From: Staphylococcus chromogenes
GTDB lineage: Bacteria; Bacillota; Bacilli; Staphylococcales; Staphylococcaceae
Reading direction: 5' to 3'
NCBI RefSeq assembly: GCF_029024625.1
Contig: NZ_CP118953.1
Location: forward strand, 434,001 to 498,000
Length of the DNA stretch: 64,000 nucleotides
A program made the translations under genes and the position numbers. A model generated the notes under the pieces. It saw only the letters and a list, made by a program, of their open reading frames with translations, was not told where the DNA came from and ran no database searches. Each line of letters starts with the position of its first letter. Within the stretch, counting starts at the first letter, position 1. Of this stretch, positions 27,323 to 36,106 are shown in pieces.

Positions 27323-27366
27323 AAGAGAGCTACGAAAATGATTTTGCATTTTCGTAGCTCTTTTTT
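27323..27366. terminator. Bidirectional terminator between the SAP-like gene and the PTS operon
   Basis: GAGCTACGAAAATG pairs perfectly over 14 bp with CATTTTCGTAGCTC, with A and T runs on the two sides. Confidence 0.88.
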
Positions 27367-27384
27367 GTGGTGTCCTTTTTGAAA

Positions 27385-28791
27385 TTATTGGTTACTTTCA
27401 GAGGCATAAACTTTGTTGCGCTTTTTCATTTCATACGCGTACCATAAGAAGAGAAGTAAGTACGCAATAAGTGCTAATAGTGCATAAATGATAAATTGAA
27501 CTTGCCCTTCTGACGCATGACCAACAAGAAAACCTAAGAATTTTTCAATAGGTCCTTCCATAGTCGTATGAGAAATGAGTGTCGATTCAGAGAGGCCTGA
27601 AGGGAAGGCGCCCACTTTTTTAGCGGTTTGTGTCACAAAATCTGCAATCAGTGTCCCCGACCATAAGAAAATCGGCAGTTGGATTGCACCAATAACAATC
27701 ATTCGAATGAGTTTTCCACGTGTCACTACGAGTAGTGCAGGGGTTAAACCCATTGCGATGATTCCGCCTAGAGGTAATAATAAATTCCCTGGTAAAATCA
27801 TCGCTTCTAATAACATAATCGGCGCAAGAACGTTAGCGGCTGCCCATATTTCCGCACGCCCTGCGATAAACGGCCAGTCTAAGCCGATATTGAGTGTTCG
27901 CCCTTTAAGTTTTTGGCTCGTGAAATCTGCAATCCCTTGAGATAGAGGTTCTACAGAAGCAATAAACCAAGAACCAATGATTGAGAACAACTCTAAACAC
28001 ACGGCAGCTGTAAAGGCGAGTGCTAAAATTTCTGTAGGAGATTGTCCGGCAAGTAAACCTACGAAAACGCCTAAATACATCCCAATCGCAAACTTTGAAC
28101 CCCAAAAACCGATCTTGCTATTTAATTTTGCGGCATCGAAATCATATTTATCCAACCAAGGGAAAAGTAAATCAAATAGTTTGTCGAAAACCATAATAAT
28201 CGGATTAAGCATAAAATTCATATGTGTTGTTGTCATTGGGTTCGTTGCAGGTGCATTGAGTAAATCATTGAATGTGGGTTTCATTAAGTCTGAGTTGATG
28301 ATTTTGAGTACACCAATAAATACAACAAGCAATGTGGCTATGAATAAATTAGCACCGCAATAAATGGAAAATAATCCTACAATTGATAGATGCCAAATAT
28401 TAAAGATATCGACATCGAGTGTATTGGTTTTCTTGAGTAATAATAAACCAATATTTAAAAATACAGTAATTAATAGGAAATACAAAGTATAGGGCGAACC
28501 CCAAGTGATGGTTGCGAGCGGTGCCCAACCCACGTCAGTGATCGTTAATGCAAGTCCTGTGCGTTCAACGAAAGACTTTAATGCGTCTGCAAATGCGGTA
28601 GTTAATATTCCAATGATGGCCCCGATCCCTGTTAATGCAATGGCTAATTTTAAACCGCCTTCTAAAGCTTTTGAAAATTTAACTTTAAATAATAAGGCGA
28701 TAATCGTTAAGATAATGGCCATTAAAGGCGCGGCTCCTAACTGGATTAATGGTTCAAAAAGGGTATTTGAAAAATCAATGATTTGTTTCAT
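27385..28791 (-). CDS. PTS galactitol-type EIIC permease
   Basis: A 468-residue membrane permease of the PTS galactitol (Gat) family, carrying a sugar or polyol across the membrane while EIIB phosphorylates it. Roughly 10-12 hydrophobic helices are present. The conserved-looking segments IGLDWPFIAGRAEIWAAANVLAPIMLLEAMILPGNLLLPLGGI in the second half are typical of GatC-like proteins. It is the last gene of a IIA-IIB-IIC operon read on the minus strand. No catabolic enzyme or PTS regulator is adjacent, so galactitol itself is only one of several possible substrates. Confidence 0.83.
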   Translation of the reverse strand: MKQIIDFSNTLFEPLIQLGAAPLMAIILTIIALLFKVKFSKALEGGLKLAIALTGIGAIIGILTTAFADALKSFVERTGLALTITDVGWAPLATITWGSPYTLYFLLITVFLNIGLLLLKKTNTLDVDIFNIWHLSIVGLFSIYCGANLFIATLLVVFIGVLKIINSDLMKPTFNDLLNAPATNPMTTTHMNFMLNPIIMVFDKLFDLLFPWLDKYDFDAAKLNSKIGFWGSKFAIGMYLGVFVGLLAGQSPTEILALAFTAAVCLELFSIIGSWFIASVEPLSQGIADFTSQKLKGRTLNIGLDWPFIAGRAEIWAAANVLAPIMLLEAMILPGNLLLPLGGIIAMGLTPALLVVTRGKLIRMIVIGAIQLPIFLWSGTLIADFVTQTAKKVGAFPSGLSESTLISHTTMEGPIEKFLGFLVGHASEGQVQFIIYALLALIAYLLLFLWYAYEMKKRNKVYASESNQ

Positions 28792-28816
28792 TTGGCTTCC
28801 CCCTCACGATGATGAC

Positions 28817-29128
28817 TTAACGTTGCATACTTTTAATGATGTTTTCAATTTCATGATAAACAGGTTCTGCCATTGCTGGAATGCGATATAAAATGGCCCC
28901 GGCGTCTACAACAGGTATGTCGATGTCAAATCCTAAATCTGTATTGGCAATTTGCGCAAAAATATCGTATTTAGAAATTAAATCTTTAGTCACGTCTTTA
29001 ATCATGACTGCGTCACAACTGACTTGATAACCTCTCGCTGTAAGTTCACTTTCTAAGGCAGATTTAATTTGATGGCTTGAATTCACACCTGCACCACAGG
29101 CTGCTAAAATTTTAATCATGGTCTTCAC
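28817..29128 (-). CDS. PTS galactitol-type EIIB component
   Basis: A 103-residue cytoplasmic phosphocarrier. The P-loop ILAACGAGVNSSHQIKSAL at the N-terminus contains the Cys that takes the phosphate from EIIA and passes it to the sugar; it is typical of the Gat/lactose-type EIIB fold. The frame opens at a GTG (29128) three codons before an ATG (29119); no strong ribosome-binding sequence separates them, so the exact start is open. It follows EIIA with a 10-bp gap and precedes EIIC by 25 bp. Confidence 0.83.
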   Translation of the reverse strand: MKTMIKILAACGAGVNSSHQIKSALESELTARGYQVSCDAVMIKDVTKDLISKYDIFAQIANTDLGFDIDIPVVDAGAILYRIPAMAEPVYHEIENIIKSMQR

Positions 29129-29138
29129 TACTTTCTTT

Positions 29139-29612
29139 TTAATTTGTTAGTATTTCAAAAATTTCTTGTGAATCTTCTGAGCTGAATAATTTTTGTAATT
29201 GTGCGTGATCTGTTTGATTCAAATAATCCATTATTTCTGCGAGTATATTCGCTTGAGCCTCTGTATCGTGATTCAAAATAAGAAATAAAAAAGAGACCTC
29301 TAAAGCTTTGTCTGGAGAAATCATATTCTGAAATGCTATCGATTGTTTAAGTTGAATAGGAACGATACGCGTTTCGTTCACAAACTGACTTTCAGTGTGT
29401 GGGATAGCAATATCAGGTAAATCGTGATGAATGGGTGATAAATCGAGTCCTGTCGGATAGTTTGCTTCTCTTTCGAGTAAATGCTTCAAAAAGTCTGTTT
29501 TCACTAGAGACAGGTGAGACAACTTTTCAGATATCAACTCAAAAACTTGCGACTGTGTTGTTGCATCTACAACAAATACGGTATCTGAATGAATGTACTG
29601 TTGAATAGACAT
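29139..29612 (-). CDS. PTS EIIA component (fructose/mannitol-type fold)
   Basis: A 157-residue phosphocarrier. The phosphorylatable His is in DIAIPHTESQFV near residue 72, following DLSPIHHDLPD, as in EIIA of the PTS-IIA-2 family used by galactitol, fructose and mannitol systems. It would receive phosphate from HPr and hand it to EIIB encoded next. GGAGGTCC precedes the ATG. It is first in the operon; an imperfect cre site lies about 64 bp upstream. Confidence 0.85.
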   Translation of the reverse strand: MSIQQYIHSDTVFVVDATTQSQVFELISEKLSHLSLVKTDFLKHLLEREANYPTGLDLSPIHHDLPDIAIPHTESQFVNETRIVPIQLKQSIAFQNMISPDKALEVSFLFLILNHDTEAQANILAEIMDYLNQTDHAQLQKLFSSEDSQEIFEILTN

Positions 29613-29675
29613 CGATGGACCTCCTTTGTATCAAATTGTAAATGTTTGATATTGTTTAATAATGTTTACTTAATG

Positions 29676-29690
29676 ATAAAGCGCTTTCAT
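29676..29690 (-). promoter_or_regulatory. Imperfect cre-like site upstream of the PTS operon
   Basis: On the minus strand ATGAAAGCGCTTTAT matches the CcpA consensus except that A replaces the final conserved C. Confidence 0.5.
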
Positions 29691-29869
29691 TTATTTGTCA
29701 ATATAAGAGGAAAATGTTCACAAATTAAACAATTTAAGGATGGGTGTTGAAATGTGTGTGGTTTTTAAAAATATAAAAATACAAAATTATCTGAAAAAGG
29801 GTATCTTTTCAACATCTTTCGTGGTATAACATGTATAAGACAAAAAAAGGGGAACAAAGGGGTGAGATG

Positions 29870-30118
29870 ATGCTTAAAAACTTCTTATTTTTATTTATTG
29901 CATTGGTCGTATCAACAAGTATTGCGGAGAACTATTTGATTGCAGGGACTTGGCAATATTTGTTTATGCAATCAATTTCATTGAGTATCATCATCTTTTT
30001 TATTTATCATTTTATAAGATTTAAGGTGAAAGATCGCCAAACTGAAGAACAACAGGAACACACACCGACCTTTCATCAAGAGACCTATCAGCATCACTTG
30101 TTAAAAAAAGATAAATAA
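29870..30118 (+). CDS. Small membrane protein of unknown function
   Basis: A protein of about 82 residues with two hydrophobic segments, roughly residues 2-21 (starting LKNFLFLFIALVV) and 30-50 (QYLFMQSISLSIIIFFIY), and a charged, histidine-containing C-terminal tail. AAAGGGG lies at good distance from the ATG at 29870; the ATG three bases earlier is equally possible, and a longer frame from 29831 is not favoured. It is divergent from the PTS operon and ends at a strong terminator. No family is recognised. Confidence 0.6.
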   Translation: MLKNFLFLFIALVVSTSIAENYLIAGTWQYLFMQSISLSIIIFFIYHFIRFKVKDRQTEEQQEHTPTFHQETYQHHLLKKDK

Positions 30119-30121
30119 TAA

Positions 30122-30167
30122 AAAAACGGGGTTAAAGGCATCATCAGATGCCCTTAACCCCGTTTTG
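30122..30167. terminator. Bidirectional terminator between the small membrane protein and sdaAA
   Basis: AAAACGGGGTTAA pairs with TTAACCCCGTTTT, with an inner GGCATC/GATGCC stem. Confidence 0.88.
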
Positions 30168-30175
30168 TTTACTGT

Positions 30176-31075
30176 TTATGAAAAGACTTGTTCTTGATTT
30201 GAACTGCCGAAGATTTTTTCTTTAATCGCTTGACCTGTTGGTGTTCCTGCTAAACCACCGATACCTGTTTCGCGTAAAGAAGCAGGTAAGTTACGGCCAA
30301 CTTTATCCATTGCCATAATGACTTCATCAACTGGGATACGGCTTTCAACGCCTGCTAATGCAAGGTCAGCTGAAATTAAACCATTACCAGAACCGATAGC
30401 ATTACGCATCACACATGGAATTTCCACAAGACCAGCAACAGGGTCACATACAAGACCTAATAAGTTACTTAAACTGATAGCAATAGCATGGCCTGCTTGT
30501 GAAGGTGTCCCTCCAAATGTTTCAACTGCAGCCGCAGCCGCAATAGCTGATGCTGTACCGACTTCAGCTTGACAACCTCCCGTTGCACCGGCAACAGAGG
30601 CATTATTGGCAATGATTAAGCCACACATTGAAGCCGAGAATAAAAATTTAATCATTTGTTCATTATCAAGGTGATGTGTTTTTTCTAATTTAAAGAGCAC
30701 GCCCGGGATCGTTCCCGAGGAACCAGCTGTTGGTGTGGCACAAATGATACCCATAGCAGCGTTAACTTCATTTGTAGCAATCGCACCTTGAACGGCTGTA
30801 ATCATATCATGACCAGAAAGGGCTTGGTGTGTTTCATTATATTTAGCGACTTTAATCGCATCTTGTCCTGTATAGCCAGTCACACTTTTTACGCCTTCGC
30901 CTGTTGAGCCTTTTTCCACAGCATTGCGCATTGTATCTAAATTTTGTTGCATCATTTCAAAAACTTCTTCACGTGAAAGCCCACGTGTCATCATTTCGTG
31001 TTCAATCATAATTTCTGAGAAGGATTTGGAATGTGTTTCAGCGTATTCGATTAATTCTTTCATTGAATCAAACAT
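30176..31075 (-). CDS. sdaAA: L-serine dehydratase, iron-sulfur type, alpha subunit
   Basis: A 299-residue catalytic subunit that, with SdaAB, deaminates L-serine to pyruvate and ammonia using a [4Fe-4S] cluster. Cysteines likely to bind the cluster lie in IICATPTAGSSG, MCGLIIANNASVAGATGGCQAEVG and LGLVCDPVAGLVEIPC, and the segment order is that of the two-chain Bacillus/Staphylococcus enzyme. Length matches (about 300). It is the last gene of pfoR-sdaAB-sdaAA on the minus strand, with 15 bp to sdaAB. Pyruvate from serine can feed Pfl. A strong terminator follows. Confidence 0.94.
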   Translation of the reverse strand: MFDSMKELIEYAETHSKSFSEIMIEHEMMTRGLSREEVFEMMQQNLDTMRNAVEKGSTGEGVKSVTGYTGQDAIKVAKYNETHQALSGHDMITAVQGAIATNEVNAAMGIICATPTAGSSGTIPGVLFKLEKTHHLDNEQMIKFLFSASMCGLIIANNASVAGATGGCQAEVGTASAIAAAAAVETFGGTPSQAGHAIAISLSNLLGLVCDPVAGLVEIPCVMRNAIGSGNGLISADLALAGVESRIPVDEVIMAMDKVGRNLPASLRETGIGGLAGTPTGQAIKEKIFGSSNQEQVFS

Positions 31076-31090
31076 ATCGATTCCTCCAGA

Positions 31091-31768
31091 CTATTGTATA
31101 TATGAGAATTTTAAGTTCGTATATTTTTGACGTATTTCATCTAATAATTCCGGTTTAATAGCTTTATTTAAATGTAGCGCCAGTAAACAACGATCTTGGC
31201 TCATTGTTTTAATTTCTTCGTTAATATCTACACTTTTTTCAACGAGATCATTAATTAAATGGTTGATTTGAGACATATCACATTCACCGTCAATAACTAA
31301 TAAATTTGGTGTATGTGACAGTAAGATACACATGTTATTGACATGAATACTTTTGACTTTAAAAGCACCGCCACCAATGGAAATTCCATTCAGTTCAACG
31401 TGACGATCCCCTTTATCAATAATAATTAAAGCGCAGTTCGGATGTTCGCCAAGGCTCGCACCTTTTTCTTCAATAAATTCCAAAGGGATCCCTTGTTCAC
31501 GTGCGATAGTTGTAGATGTTTTGATACGTGAATCAAATGTACTAAAGCCAAGTAAGCCACCGATAATTGCTAAATCTGTGCCATGTCCTTTATGTGTTTC
31601 AGCAAATGATTCATAATAATGTACTTCAATACGTTCAGGTGTATCTCCTAATACAGCTCGCGCTGCTTGTCCGATTTTAACTGCACCTGCAGTATGTGAA
31701 CTAGAAGGGCCCATCATAACTGGACCAATCACGTCAAATGCACTTTGATAATCTTTCGTACGTGCCAT
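31091..31768 (-). CDS. sdaAB: L-serine dehydratase, iron-sulfur type, beta subunit
   Basis: The 225-residue partner of SdaAA. The N-terminal segment DVIGPVMMGPSSSHTAGAVKIGQAA (about residues 14-38) is the family hallmark with the SSSHTAG loop, and the C-terminal half has an ACT-like regulatory look (ILLSHTPNLLVIDGECDMSQI). GGAGCGA lies upstream of the ATG. It sits between a PfoR-type membrane protein and SdaAA, the same arrangement as in S. aureus, with 14 bp to the upstream gene. Confidence 0.94.
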   Translation of the reverse strand: MARTKDYQSAFDVIGPVMMGPSSSHTAGAVKIGQAARAVLGDTPERIEVHYYESFAETHKGHGTDLAIIGGLLGFSTFDSRIKTSTTIAREQGIPLEFIEEKGASLGEHPNCALIIIDKGDRHVELNGISIGGGAFKVKSIHVNNMCILLSHTPNLLVIDGECDMSQINHLINDLVEKSVDINEEIKTMSQDRCLLALHLNKAIKPELLDEIRQKYTNLKFSYIQ

Positions 31769-31782
31769 ATATATTCGCTCCT

Positions 31783-32814
31783 TTAATTTACTTGTTTGTT
31801 AAGTTTTGGTGTATTTAAATTAATGCCCATTTGTTTTTTATTAATGAATGTACCGATGATGAAACTTAAAATCAAACTGATGATAGCAACAACAACAATC
31901 GTAATGACTGTGCTTGTCACATCATTGAAACCTAAGGCAACAATCGGTCCTGCAATCGGTGTAGCCATACCTGGTTGGTTCACGACGATGCCCATGTAAG
32001 TGACAAAGAGTCCATTAACCATTCCGACAATGGCATTTGTACCATACAACTGAACAGGATATTTAGCAATTATATCGATTTGAGTGAGCGGTTCAATTGC
32101 AACGGCAAACGCTTTACCTGGATTGCCGATTTTAAGTTTTCTAAACATTACAAAGTTAACGAATGAGCTTCCCATACAACCTAGCGCACCGATGGCCATT
32201 GGCACACCTGTTAAGCCAAGAAGACTTGTGAATACCATTGAACTTAGAGGCGTCATACCTACGACAGGCACAATCGCACCAATCACTAAAGCTAAAGCAT
32301 ATGGGTTGTTATCTCCAACAGCAGTAACAGCAGTACCAATTTGTTTAAGGACAGCAGTCACACTTGGAGAGACGATAGAAGCGATACCATAAGTAATGGC
32401 AGGAGAGAGTAAAATCACAACGATGAGATCCAATCCTTCTGGTACTTTCTTTTCTAAATATTTAAGACCAAACGCTACAAAATAAGCTGCAATAAATGCA
32501 GGAAGAAGTTTAAAATCAAAAAGCACCAAACCTGTTAACACAGCAAATACTGGATTTACTCCAAATTTTAAACACGTTAAAATACCTACGGCAACACCAC
32601 TTAAACTCCCAGCGATTTCACCAAGTTTTGTGAAATATTCTAAGTGAAATACGCCACCAATCGCATATTTTAAGAACGCTTCAGGTAAAAATGTCGCACA
32701 TGCTGCTCCCGATAATGCTTGTAAACTGACTTTTCCATTAGGGGCAAATTTCAAAAACAAAGTCATTGCAAGTAAAACAACGAGTAATGTTCCAATACCT
32801 AAAATAAAATCCAT
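31783..32814 (-). CDS. pfoR: PfoR-type membrane protein in the serine dehydratase operon, paralogue 2
   Basis: A 343-residue membrane protein with about 9-10 helices, rich in Gly and Ala. In S. aureus the gene beside the two serine dehydratase genes is annotated as a PfoR-like regulatory protein, and this copy has the same context. Family-like segments are GMTPLSSMVFTSLLGLTGVPMAIGALG and QPGMATPIAGPIVALGF. By operon logic it may carry serine or a related compound; a regulatory role was the original proposal for the family. No PTS EIIA or EIIB is nearby. It is first in the operon; a perfect cre site lies 75 bp upstream. Confidence 0.78.
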   Translation of the reverse strand: MDFILGIGTLLVVLLAMTLFLKFAPNGKVSLQALSGAACATFLPEAFLKYAIGGVFHLEYFTKLGEIAGSLSGVAVGILTCLKFGVNPVFAVLTGLVLFDFKLLPAFIAAYFVAFGLKYLEKKVPEGLDLIVVILLSPAITYGIASIVSPSVTAVLKQIGTAVTAVGDNNPYALALVIGAIVPVVGMTPLSSMVFTSLLGLTGVPMAIGALGCMGSSFVNFVMFRKLKIGNPGKAFAVAIEPLTQIDIIAKYPVQLYGTNAIVGMVNGLFVTYMGIVVNQPGMATPIAGPIVALGFNDVTSTVITIVVVAIISLILSFIIGTFINKKQMGINLNTPKLNKQVN

Positions 32815-33217
32815 AATCTTTCCTCATCTCAATTAAATTTTAGTTTTTTTATAAGCGCGCTTTATTTCCAAATCAAATATAGACTTTTTTGAAAGCGTAT
32901 GCAATAGCCGTATTTCAAGGGATGAAGGCATTTTTATTAGTTGAAAATACTATTAATAAAAATTTTATAGAGATTGTGAAATGTTTTTCAAACAAAGGAC
33001 TATTATACCGCAACGCTTTGACGCTTTTTCACATTAAAGTAATAAATTTTACCGCATTTTTATACTAAAATGACATATTTGTGACATTGAAAAGTTCTAA
33101 TTATGATAATTTTCAGAAATAGATAATATGCAATATATGAGTAAAATGTAAATGGTGTCAGTATACTCTTTTCTAGTAATTGGAACGTATGAGATAATAA
33201 AAATGGAGGGGTAAAAA
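32815..33217. other. Divergent promoter region between pfoR-sda and the phosphoesterase
   Basis: About 400 bp of AT-rich sequence with no gene. The only specific signal seen is the cre site at 32889-32903. Confidence 0.5.
32889..32903. promoter_or_regulatory. cre site upstream of the pfoR-sdaAB-sdaAA operon
   Basis: TTGAAAGCGTATGCA fits WTGNAANCGNWNNCW at all positions, consistent with CcpA control of serine breakdown. Confidence 0.72.
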
Positions 33218-34039
33218 ATGAAATTGGGTGTGATATCGGATTTACATATTGATCGTCATCAAACTTACAGTTCTGAAATATATTTAAAATATTTAATCGA
33301 AGTGATTGAAGAAGCGAGGGTCTCTTTAATCATTATTGCAGGAGATATATCGAATAACAGCGAGCGAACGCTAGCTTTCATCAATCAGCTAGATGCTGCG
33401 ATTACAGCACAAGTGGCCTTTGTCCCCGGTAATCATGATATTTGGCGGAATAAAGAAGATACTACTACGACGGAGGCGATATTAAAGCGATATCGTGAGC
33501 ACCCACTATGTTTAATGCATGCACCTATCATTCGAGGGGATTGGTGTATCGTTGGGCATATGGGATGGTTTGACTATGCGTATGCTGATGCGCGGTTTAG
33601 TGATGAAAAATTACAACGAGGTAAACATTATGGAGCCACTTGGCAAGATTTAGTCCATACGGATTTTACTGAGGAGGCAAGCGTGCGCGCGATGCACTAT
33701 GCCGATGAAGTCAATAAGCAATTAGAGCAATATCAAGGAAAGAAAGTTATTCTTGTGACGCATTTTGTTACACACCCTGCATTTTTAGTGCCAACACCGC
33801 ATCGCGTGTTCGATTTTTTTAATGGATTTATAGGGACACAAAGTTTTGATGCGCTATTTGAACGTTATCCAATACGATATAGCATCATGGGGCATGTCCA
33901 TTTTAGAAAGGTGGTCCATGAGGAAAATACGAGTTATATTGCGGCATGTTTAGGTTATCCAAGAGAATGGAGAACGCCTGATTTGAAAACAGAACTAGAA
34001 CGTACGATACAAGTCATTGATATAGAGGAAGAGGCGTAG
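33218..34039 (+). CDS. Calcineurin-like metallophosphoesterase
   Basis: A 273-residue cytoplasmic protein with the complete two-metal phosphoesterase signature: GVISDLHID at residues 4-12, IIAGDISNN near 44-52, FVPGNHDIWR near 70-79, LVTHFVTHP near 182-190 and MGHVHFRK near 226-233. S. aureus has a protein of similar length described as a serine/threonine phosphatase family phosphohydrolase. The substrate is unknown; candidates include nucleotides or phosphoproteins. GGAGGGG precedes the ATG. It is divergent from the sda operon and ends in a terminator that includes its own stop codon. Confidence 0.85.
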   Translation: MKLGVISDLHIDRHQTYSSEIYLKYLIEVIEEARVSLIIIAGDISNNSERTLAFINQLDAAITAQVAFVPGNHDIWRNKEDTTTTEAILKRYREHPLCLMHAPIIRGDWCIVGHMGWFDYAYADARFSDEKLQRGKHYGATWQDLVHTDFTEEASVRAMHYADEVNKQLEQYQGKKVILVTHFVTHPAFLVPTPHRVFDFFNGFIGTQSFDALFERYPIRYSIMGHVHFRKVVHEENTSYIAACLGYPREWRTPDLKTELERTIQVIDIEEEA

Positions 34040-34057
34040 ACGGCAAGTCTACGCCTC
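34031..34057. terminator. Terminator overlapping the phosphoesterase stop codon
   Basis: GAGGCGTAGAC pairs perfectly with GTCTACGCCTC around GGCAA; the TAG stop codon lies in the left arm. It also faces the convergent aldA gene. Confidence 0.82.
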
Positions 34058-34072
34058 TTATTTAAGGTCAAC

Positions 34073-35560
34073 TTAGTATAAACCTTTTGTTTCATTACTT
34101 GTATCGATATAAATGTTTTTCACTTGTTGATAATTTTTAATCGCTTCTTTATAAGTTTCGCGTCCGATACCAGATTTTTTATATCCGCCAAATGGTGCCC
34201 CTTCAGGTACTTGGTTGTATGTGTTAATCCACATACGGCCTGTACGAACATTTTTAGCAATATTGAGGGCACGATTAATATTTGTTGAGAATACGCCACC
34301 GGCTAAACCGTACTCTGAATCGTTCGCAATTTCTACAGCTTCTTTGTCGTCTTTAATTTTAATAACGACAAGCACAGGTCCAAATATTTCTTCTTGTGCT
34401 AGTTTATTTTTATTATCGTTTAATTCAATAATTGTCGGTTGGAAGAAATGACCTTTATCTAAACCATTGTCAGTGATACGTTCGCCTCCAGCTAAAATGT
34501 TGGCGTTATTTTCTTTAGCGAAGTCGATATAGCTTTGGATTTTTTCGATTTGATCTGGACCAGTTTGTGAACCCATTTGTGTGTTCATATCTAATGGGTC
34601 GCCAACTTTAATTTTTTTGAAGGCTTCCACTAATTTTGGAACAAATTCATCATATATATCCTCGTGTACGAGTAAACGTGAGCCAGCACTACATACTTCA
34701 CCTTGGTTAAATAAAATACCGAGTTGACTGCCTTCTAATGCCACTTCTTGATTGGCATCATCTAAAATAATGTTGGCACTTTTACCGCCAAGTTCTAATG
34801 TTGCAGGAACAATACGTTTTGCTCCAGCTTCAGCGACTTGGTAACCTACATCTGTAGATCCAGTAAATGATAATTTATCGACACCTTCATGGTTGAAAAT
34901 GGCGTTTCCGGATTCAGAACCTTTACCTGTTACGACATTCACAACGCCTGGAGGTAAAACTTCTTGGAAAATTTTAGCTGTTTCAATTAAGCTCACAGGT
35001 GTTGATGATGAAGGTTGGATGACTACAGTATTACCGGCAGCAAGTGCAGGTCCGAGTTTCCATGCTGCAAGTAGACTAGGGAAGTTCCAAGCCACGACAG
35101 CGCCTACCACACCGATTGGCTCATGAGTAATAAGGCTGAGTGTATGTTCGTCCATTTGATTGACAGATCCTTCATCTAAATCTGTCACGCTCGCAAAATA
35201 TTGATAATGACGTGCTGCAAGCGGAATATCTAACATAGAAGCTTCGCGTAATGCTTTACCTGTATTAATACTTTCGATTGTTGCAAGACGGTCTTTTTGA
35301 TCTAAGATGCGACGACTGATTTCACGTAGTAAATCAGAACGTTCTTGTTTAGAGATACGTGACCAAGATGGAAAGGCTTCTTGTGCTGCTTTAACAGCTT
35401 TATCAACGTCTTTCTCATTGGCTTTTGCAATTTTTGTGATGACTTCACTTGTTGCTGGGTTGTGGACTTCTAAATATTCACCAGATTCTGGTGCCACAAA
35501 TTCACCGTTTATAAATAAATCATATTGCTCTGAGATATAGTCTTTTACTTGAATTGACAT
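34073..35560 (-). CDS. aldA: Aldehyde dehydrogenase AldA
   Basis: A 495-residue NAD-dependent aldehyde dehydrogenase, the same length as S. aureus AldA and very close to it in sequence. Expected motifs are present: [22 protein letters not shown] (nucleotide binding), [11 protein letters not shown] near residue 233, the general base Glu in [10 protein letters not shown] near 256, and catalytic Cys in [12 protein letters not shown] near 290. The physiological aldehyde is not settled. It differs from betaine-aldehyde dehydrogenase BetB. Upstream lies a long non-coding stretch with small-RNA candidates. It is monocistronic. Confidence 0.93.
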   Translation of the reverse strand: MSIQVKDYISEQYDLFINGEFVAPESGEYLEVHNPATSEVITKIAKANEKDVDKAVKAAQEAFPSWSRISKQERSDLLREISRRILDQKDRLATIESINTGKALREASMLDIPLAARHYQYFASVTDLDEGSVNQMDEHTLSLITHEPIGVVGAVVAWNFPSLLAAWKLGPALAAGNTVVIQPSSSTPVSLIETAKIFQEVLPPGVVNVVTGKGSESGNAIFNHEGVDKLSFTGSTDVGYQVAEAGAKRIVPATLELGGKSANIILDDANQEVALEGSQLGILFNQGEVCSAGSRLLVHEDIYDEFVPKLVEAFKKIKVGDPLDMNTQMGSQTGPDQIEKIQSYIDFAKENNANILAGGERITDNGLDKGHFFQPTIIELNDNKNKLAQEEIFGPVLVVIKIKDDKEAVEIANDSEYGLAGGVFSTNINRALNIAKNVRTGRMWINTYNQVPEGAPFGGYKKSGIGRETYKEAIKNYQQVKNIYIDTSNETKGLY

Positions 35561-35745
35561 CTATTTCAGCCCCTTAGTTTTAGAGCGATGACAAAGGTCA
35601 AAACGCTCCTTAATATTAATCTTGCTCTTTCATTATTTTAACGCTTGTAGGAAAATAGGTAAATTTATATGACTTATATACAACATAAAAGAAGATTCAT
35701 ATGGAAAATTTAAAATTGGTAGTGAATTAATTTTAGAATGCTAAT

Positions 35746-35988
35746 AAAAACCCCTCTTTATGAAAGACATAGAGAGGGGATAAGTATGGGGTGGAATGAG
35801 TATTATCGCTATGAAAGATAAGTCTCGATTCCGCTTCAACTTTTCAATGGGGAAAAATTGAAAGACTCATGTTTGAAAATGACTGATTTACATCCGTTTA
35901 AAGCCATTGTGAAGAGTGTGTAAGTGTAAGTATGTTGCACAATGTCTTTAAGAGATACAACTTTTATAGAAATAAAAAATTGTATCTA
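35746..35988 (-). ncRNA. Candidate small RNA on the minus strand (about 243 nt)
   Basis: A complete minus-strand transcription unit without a protein frame of useful size. The promoter has -35 TTTACA (36018-36023) and -10 TATAAT (35995-36000) with exactly 17 bp between, so transcription should begin near 35988. The first bases form a hairpin, AGATACAA/TTGTATCT (35953-35987), of the kind that protects RNA 5' ends. A 12-bp terminator stem, CCCCTCTTTATG against CATAGAGAGGGG (35751-35779), ends in TTTTT. A 23-codon frame inside has no ribosome-binding site. It may be a regulatory RNA; relation to a named staphylococcal RNA is not established. Confidence 0.62.
35751..35779 (-). terminator. Terminator of the minus-strand small RNA
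   Basis: The stem CCCCTCTTTATG/CATAGAGAGGGG has one wobble pair, loop AAAGA, and TTTTT on the minus strand. No minus-strand protein gene ends here. Confidence 0.8.
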
Positions 35989-35994
35989 CTCTAC

Positions 35995-36023
35995 ATTATA
36001 AAGATTATTCTGATATTTGTAAA
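35995..36023 (-). promoter_or_regulatory. Sigma-A promoter of the minus-strand small RNA
   Basis: On the minus strand TTTACA, a 17-bp spacer and TATAAT give a near-consensus vegetative promoter with no gene start behind it. Confidence 0.7.
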
Positions 36024-36106
36024 CAGTAATTATTACGATTAATGCAACTCGAACTAAGGTCTTAGAAAAAGAGCGTTCTATTGTCCGATGTGAGTCGGAA
36101 TAAAAT

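Noticed and set aside
35751..35990. A 23-codon frame (starting MALNGCKSVIF) inside the minus-strand RNA candidate
   Set aside because: No Shine-Dalgarno sequence precedes it, so the unit is better read as non-coding.
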